The notes under the pieces are model-generated. The model ran no database searches. It worked only from the letters and a program-made list of their open reading frames with translations, and was not told the DNA's origin. Position numbers and translations under genes: made by a program. From Brevibacillus laterosporus DSM 25 (lineage in GTDB: Bacteria; Bacillota; Bacilli; Brevibacillales; Brevibacillaceae), in NCBI RefSeq assembly GCF_002706795.1, contig NZ_CP017705.1:886001-950000 (forward strand): a stretch of 64,000 nucleotides of DNA, given 5' to 3'. How positions within the stretch are numbered: position 1 is the stretch's first letter; each line of letters opens with the position of its first letter. Shown here in pieces: positions 60,496 to 64,000 of this stretch.

Positions 60496-61878
60496 TTAAA
60501 GCAAAGGAATCTTGATTAAATTCTGTTCACGAATCTTTTGCTCTTCTTTGTTCATAACATCTGTAGGAATGACTAGCTTCAAGTTTTTTGGAGATGGAAA
60601 GGGTGGAAATTCTGTCATGAACGAATAAGACTCAGTAAACTCTCTTATTTCAGGTGAACTTCTGTATTCGTTATTCTTTTCATCCTTTATTATTAAAAAA
60701 CGTGATTGATTGAAGGGATTTTTAACCTCATAATGGATAACCGTTTTTGTTGAAAGGAAATCTACCTTTTTTAGAATAAAGTCTCCTTGTTGTTCGGACA
60801 ATACATAAGGTAATGGGTGTGATAGATCAATCTCTGCATCCTTTGGAGGATTTTCTTTTGTTTTTGACTTCTCTAGCTCTGTCTCTTTCTCCACTACTAC
60901 ACGGGGATTCATGTAAATAAATGGTTCTTCTCCATTTAGTTTAGAAAGTATAAACTCGTATTCTTTGGTATTGTCATTTAAAAAGTGACCCATGAAAGAA
61001 TGTGGTCGTCTATTCATATATTGGTCATAAAAGGTGATATGAAGATTCTTCAGTTTCTCTCTAGGACCATTGACTATAATTCGTGAGGTTGTTCCTGTAG
61101 CATTTCTCCTGATGTTTTCAACTGTAAATTGTAATCCGTTCCGATCCTTTTCAAAATGTGGAGGAACTGTTCGTTGCAAGGCTTTTAGAGATTCGGGCAT
61201 TTTAAACTCAAGATCCCACTGCCATTTCCCACTTCCCCCTACTAAACCTACTCGTTCTATCTGTGCGTGGAGTAAAAAATCATTTGGTGCCCCTGCTTTT
61301 AAATAAGTAGAGTCAATCCCTGCATACAAATGGTCCCCGATTCGTGTTACGTCTTTACTTCCACCGTTAAAAAAAGATTCTCCAATTCCATTCAAAGTAA
61401 GCTCCTTAAAATCAGCAAGATAATCAGAAAACAAATCCCTATTGAGATCTTTCTCCGGCGGCATTTGAACCAGATACCCAATAGCCAACTGGTGTCCGTC
61501 AAAGAACAAATCGGTTATTGTGACAGTCACTCCTTGATCGGTTTTGCTTACATGATAAGGAACCGTCAACCCTTTTTCATGAAAGGCTTTCAGCTCTTCA
61601 TCACCGTATGCCACAAAGGCACTGATACGCGGAGTATTAGTAAGTGTAGGAAACAGATTCTTTATGGTGTCCGCACTAGGCACTCCCGTTAGTGCCAGCA
61701 GGATAATCAATAATCCAGCAAAGGAGGAAGTCCAGTACCAGATTCTGCGCTTTGGTTTTGAAGTCATGATCATTTTCTCCCGTACATGATTTTTCATTTT
61801 CTGGGTAAATGTTAACTCGGAAAGGATCGGACCTTTATCACTATATTGAAACTCCTTTAATTCTTGATCGATGTCCAT
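60496..61878 (-). CDS. DUF4179 anti-sigma factor
   Basis: 460 residues; GGGAGGG before the ATG. A cytoplasmic N-terminal segment (about 1-45, sigma-binding in this family), one membrane helix (WYWTSSFAGLLIILLALTG, about 47-66) and a long extracellular part with the DUF4179 region (ISAFVAYGDEELKAFHEKGL, then VTVTITDLFFDGHQLAIGY). Its start overlaps the end of the ECF sigma factor gene by 22 bases, the standard co-translated sigma/anti-sigma order. The partner sigma gene is frameshifted, so this anti-sigma factor may have no intact target here. Confidence 0.85.
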   Translation of the reverse strand: MDIDQELKEFQYSDKGPILSELTFTQKMKNHVREKMIMTSKPKRRIWYWTSSFAGLLIILLALTGVPSADTIKNLFPTLTNTPRISAFVAYGDEELKAFHEKGLTVPYHVSKTDQGVTVTITDLFFDGHQLAIGYLVQMPPEKDLNRDLFSDYLADFKELTLNGIGESFFNGGSKDVTRIGDHLYAGIDSTYLKAGAPNDFLLHAQIERVGLVGGSGKWQWDLEFKMPESLKALQRTVPPHFEKDRNGLQFTVENIRRNATGTTSRIIVNGPREKLKNLHITFYDQYMNRRPHSFMGHFLNDNTKEYEFILSKLNGEEPFIYMNPRVVVEKETELEKSKTKENPPKDAEIDLSHPLPYVLSEQQGDFILKKVDFLSTKTVIHYEVKNPFNQSRFLIIKDEKNNEYRSSPEIREFTESYSFMTEFPPFPSPKNLKLVIPTDVMNKEEQKIREQNLIKIPLL

Positions 61879-62409
61879 GACAATCCCTCCCGCTCAAGCA
61901 ATTGTTTCAGTTTTTTTCGTCCCCGATAAAGCTTGTTTCGCACAGCTCCTTGGGAGGTTTCCAGAACATGAGCTACTTCTTCAATGGATAAGTCCTGATA
62001 ATAATGAAGAACGATGACTTGACGGTAGGAGAGCGGCAATTTCAGTACGAGCTGTACGAATTCCTTCCGTTCCACTTGCTTCATGACCAGTGGCTCTGTC
62101 TCATCCTGCTCTTTTTGTGTATGCAGGTATTCCCCAAACAAAGATGGGAAGATGTTTCCTAACGTACCAGGATCGGACATGCTTCTTGGCTTCGTTTATG
62201 GCGATTCGATAAATCCATGTTTGAATGCTTGATTCTCCCCGAAAAGAAGGCAGGTGACGATATACTTTTACGAATACCTCCTGCGCAATATCCTCAGCAG
62301 ATGTCCGATTTTTTACAATTAAATAAACAAGATGTACGACTCTCCTTCCATATTCGTTCATAATTCTTTCCATGATGGCTTCGTTGGTTTCATGCAATTC
62401 CAAATCCAT
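61857..62409 (-). pseudogene. ECF sigma factor, interrupted by a frameshift
   Basis: The first frame (ATG at 62409 with AGAGGAG, stop at 62101) encodes sigma region 2: VYLIVKNRTSAEDIAQEVFV and SSIQTWIYRIAINEAKKHVR. The second frame (within 62180-61857) continues with NIFPSLFGEYLHTQKEQ and region 4: LPLSYRQVIVLHYYQDLSI, EVAHVLETSQGAVRNKLYRG. Together they make one normal ECF factor of about 180 residues; a one-base change between about 62130 and 62180 separates them. No classical slippery site is visible. It is followed by its anti-sigma gene. Mutation or sequencing error are both possible. Confidence 0.82.
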
Positions 62410-62507
62410 GGCGTTACTCCTCTGTCCGCTCACATATATTGATCCATGAGCTACGGATCGTGTCACACCTTTTTAAAATTTTTTTTTAGCAGTATGAAAT
62501 AAAAATG

Positions 62508-62535
62508 AAAAAATCCCCGCTTTGGAGGATTTTTT
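62508..62535 (-). terminator. Terminator of the SpoIIP-like gene
   Basis: 9-bp stem aaaaaatcc/ggatttttt (62508-62516 / 62527-62535); T run on the minus strand. Confidence 0.7.
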
Positions 62536-62564
62536 CTTGTGATTTCTATATAAGAATGCTTCTT

Positions 62565-64000
62565 TTACTTTACCGCAATTTGCGATTCAAACATATAAGT
62601 AACAAGCACATTGGCAAATGCTTCAGCCGTATTGTAGCATTCCTCCAATGTATTGTTAGTCCCGCCAAATTCCAGCAGCAGGCTCCCCTCGGAAATAGAC
62701 TGATTATACACGCCATTCCCTTGGTTCTTACCTTTCAGGATAATTCCCCGTGATAAGCCAGGATACGAGGCTTCCAAACGGGCATGCAGATTTTCGGCTA
62801 GCTTCTTGTTTTGTAAATAGTTCGGGTGGGCTGTTCCGATGACAAATAAAATACGCGAATACGTCTTGTCATTCAAGGTAAGGGCTACCTTACTGCGGGG
62901 CTCGTCACTATCCCGATGGATGTCAAAAATATATTGTAGGCTTGGATTCATTGCTGCCGCTGCGCTTACCGCTTTGTATGATTCCGCATAGGAAAGCGAA
63001 TAGCTTTTCTTTTGCTCCGCCAGTTTTTTGGCAAAGTCGTCCTGATTCACCATCGCTTGAATACCGTGCGCCTGCAACAGCTCACCCAACCGTTTTCCGA
63101 CCAATGTGATATTGATTTGGGGATCATCCACTGAGCTACCACTCGTATTTCTTGCGACATTTCGCCATGACTCACGGTTATGTGTGTGATAGATGTAGAC
63201 TGTTTCATTCCCAATCATGCCAGTGTTATATTCTACCCCAGAGGTGTTGGGTACATTTGCTGGCTGATTAATACCTGGCTGAACGCGATCTACTATCCAG
63301 CTAGCAATATAGGCAGTCGAATTGTCAGTTAATTGAATTTCGTACCAGTCTCCTTCGCTCTGTACAACCGGGAAGACTTGCCCAGGCTGAACATTCCCGA
63401 CGACAGCATAATTGGTTCCAGGTCCAGATCGCAGATTAGTATCGGGATTTTTCACGCGAATCATTGCTTCAGCTTGTCCTGTATTAGGAGTAGGTGCACC
63501 CGGTATATCACTTGGCTGTCCCTGAACCGCACCCTCATGAGCCACTGGTTTGAAAATATAAGCGTCTGTGCCGTTAAAGCTGATCTTGTACCAATCATTT
63601 GTATATCCATAATGGTTGATGGTTGTATTGACAGGTAGCTGACCAATAACTGTGCTTAAAACATTTGGCTCAACATAAACATCATAGCTTTCCGATAATA
63701 CAATTGTACCTGCCACTTGCCCATTCTCTGTAACAAAAGATGGTAAAGGAACAACCGGTTCAGGAGATGCTAAGGATGGAACTGGTGTTGATACAGGTAC
63801 TGGATTAGGAATCGGTTTTGGGGTTGGTTCGGTGGTTTCCGTCAAGAAACGCGCATTTACCCAGCCGCTGACATTGTCAGATAGCTTGATCTGTGCCCAA
63901 TCCCCTTGTTTTTTTATTTGCAAAAATACACCGTTTTGGTCGATGATCTGCAATATTTGTGCAGTTGCATTCGGCTCAGCCCGGACATTTAGCATGTCTA
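62565..64000 (-). CDS. SpoIIP-like peptidoglycan hydrolase with SH3 repeats; 5' end outside the window
   Basis: At least 478 residues; the frame is still open at base 64000 and the first visible methionine sits inside an SH3 domain (LNVRAEPNATAQILQ), so the start lies outside. Three bacterial SH3-like units (the visible edge, then YDVYVEPNVLSTVIG and TNLRSGPGTNYAVVG) are joined by a Pro-rich linker. The C-terminal 240 residues match SpoIIP: VYIYHTHNRESW, YIFDIHRDS, GTAHPNYLQNKKLAENLHAR and ISEGSLLLEFGGTNNTLEE, including metal-binding histidines and glutamate of this amidase/endopeptidase family. SpoIIP acts in engulfment; with SH3 wall-binding domains this copy may have another cell-wall role. 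Confidence 0.85.
   Translation of the reverse strand, partial: DMLNVRAEPNATAQILQIIDQNGVFLQIKKQGDWAQIKLSDNVSGWVNARFLTETTEPTPKPIPNPVPVSTPVPSLASPEPVVPLPSFVTENGQVAGTIVLSESYDVYVEPNVLSTVIGQLPVNTTINHYGYTNDWYKISFNGTDAYIFKPVAHEGAVQGQPSDIPGAPTPNTGQAEAMIRVKNPDTNLRSGPGTNYAVVGNVQPGQVFPVVQSEGDWYEIQLTDNSTAYIASWIVDRVQPGINQPANVPNTSGVEYNTGMIGNETVYIYHTHNRESWRNVARNTSGSSVDDPQINITLVGKRLGELLQAHGIQAMVNQDDFAKKLAEQKKSYSLSYAESYKAVSAAAAMNPSLQYIFDIHRDSDEPRSKVALTLNDKTYSRILFVIGTAHPNYLQNKKLAENLHARLEASYPGLSRGIILKGKNQGNGVYNQSISEGSLLLEFGGTNNTLEECYNTAEAFANVLVTYMFESQIAVK

Noticed and set aside
61857-62409. Programmed frameshift in the sigma factor gene
   Set aside because: I see no slippery heptamer, stop-codon pause or downstream structure at the overlap; mutation or error is simpler.

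Overview
The window comes from a Gram-positive, spore-forming, motile Firmicute, most probably a Brevibacillus (Paenibacillaceae). Support: strong GGAGG-type ribosome sites, many GTG and TTG starts, a SpoIIP-like protein, a sigma-D-type promoter at chemotaxis genes, DUF3006 next to a ComEC-like hydrolase, and spore-type oxalate decarboxylase remnants. The genus is an inference; no rRNA or tRNA gene is present.

Layout. 1-4.0 kb: three overlapping minus-strand genes for a MoxR AAA ATPase, a DUF5682 protein and a CoxE/VWA protein (cut by the window edge). 4.3-7.1 kb: a small secreted protein, then a self-regulated TetR - DUF3995 - FAD monooxygenase operon with a double palindromic operator. 7.3-36.9 kb: a large, visibly more GC-rich siderophore locus. 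A roughly 21-kb minus-strand operon (28608 to 7345) encodes a fused salicylate-AMP ligase/salicylate synthase, a 3030-residue NRPS (ArCP-Cy-A-PCP-Cy-A-PCP), a saccharopine-dehydrogenase-like reductase, a thiazolinyl-imide-reductase/methyltransferase fusion, and a Cy-A-MT-PCP-TE NRPS. A type II thioesterase has its own promoter. A divergent operon encodes an ECF-type transporter (S, T, double ATPase) plus two YbtP/YbtQ-type ABC proteins. Three Fur boxes sit at the three promoters. The predicted product is a salicyl-capped, three-cysteine (tri-thiazoline/thiazolidine) iron chelator of the pyochelin/yersiniabactin/ulbactin/equibactin class.

36.9-42.0 kb: a methyl-accepting chemotaxis protein, a CheX-like protein, an ISL3-type zinc-finger fragment, a secreted protein and RarD. 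About 42.38-48.04 kb: a prophage-derived segment splits an oxalate decarboxylase gene, whose two halves flank it in register. It carries a DUF7667 protein, an HTH regulator, an orphan DNA methyltransferase, a truncated endolysin and a secreted protein with a WWG motif beside a small membrane protein. 48.5-54.8 kb: phenylalanine hydroxylase preceded by a 4 x 16 bp tandem repeat, DUF3006/ComEC-like MBL, a copper-amine-oxidase-N-like secreted protein and a lipoprotein MBL hydrolase.

54.9-60.5 kb is a decaying stretch: remnants of DUF418/YeiB, a LacI regulator, a DUF4367-type protein and an unassigned gene lie between small intact genes, including a second WWG-motif protein with a small membrane neighbour. 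60.5-64 kb: an ECF sigma factor split by a frameshift, its DUF4179 anti-sigma factor, and a SpoIIP-like protein with SH3 repeats that runs off the window.

The most notable points are the architecture of the siderophore locus (two unusual fusions and two degenerate methyltransferase-like domains), the oxalate decarboxylase split by a prophage segment, and a duplicated WWG secreted protein plus membrane protein pair that may be an undescribed toxin/immunity system.
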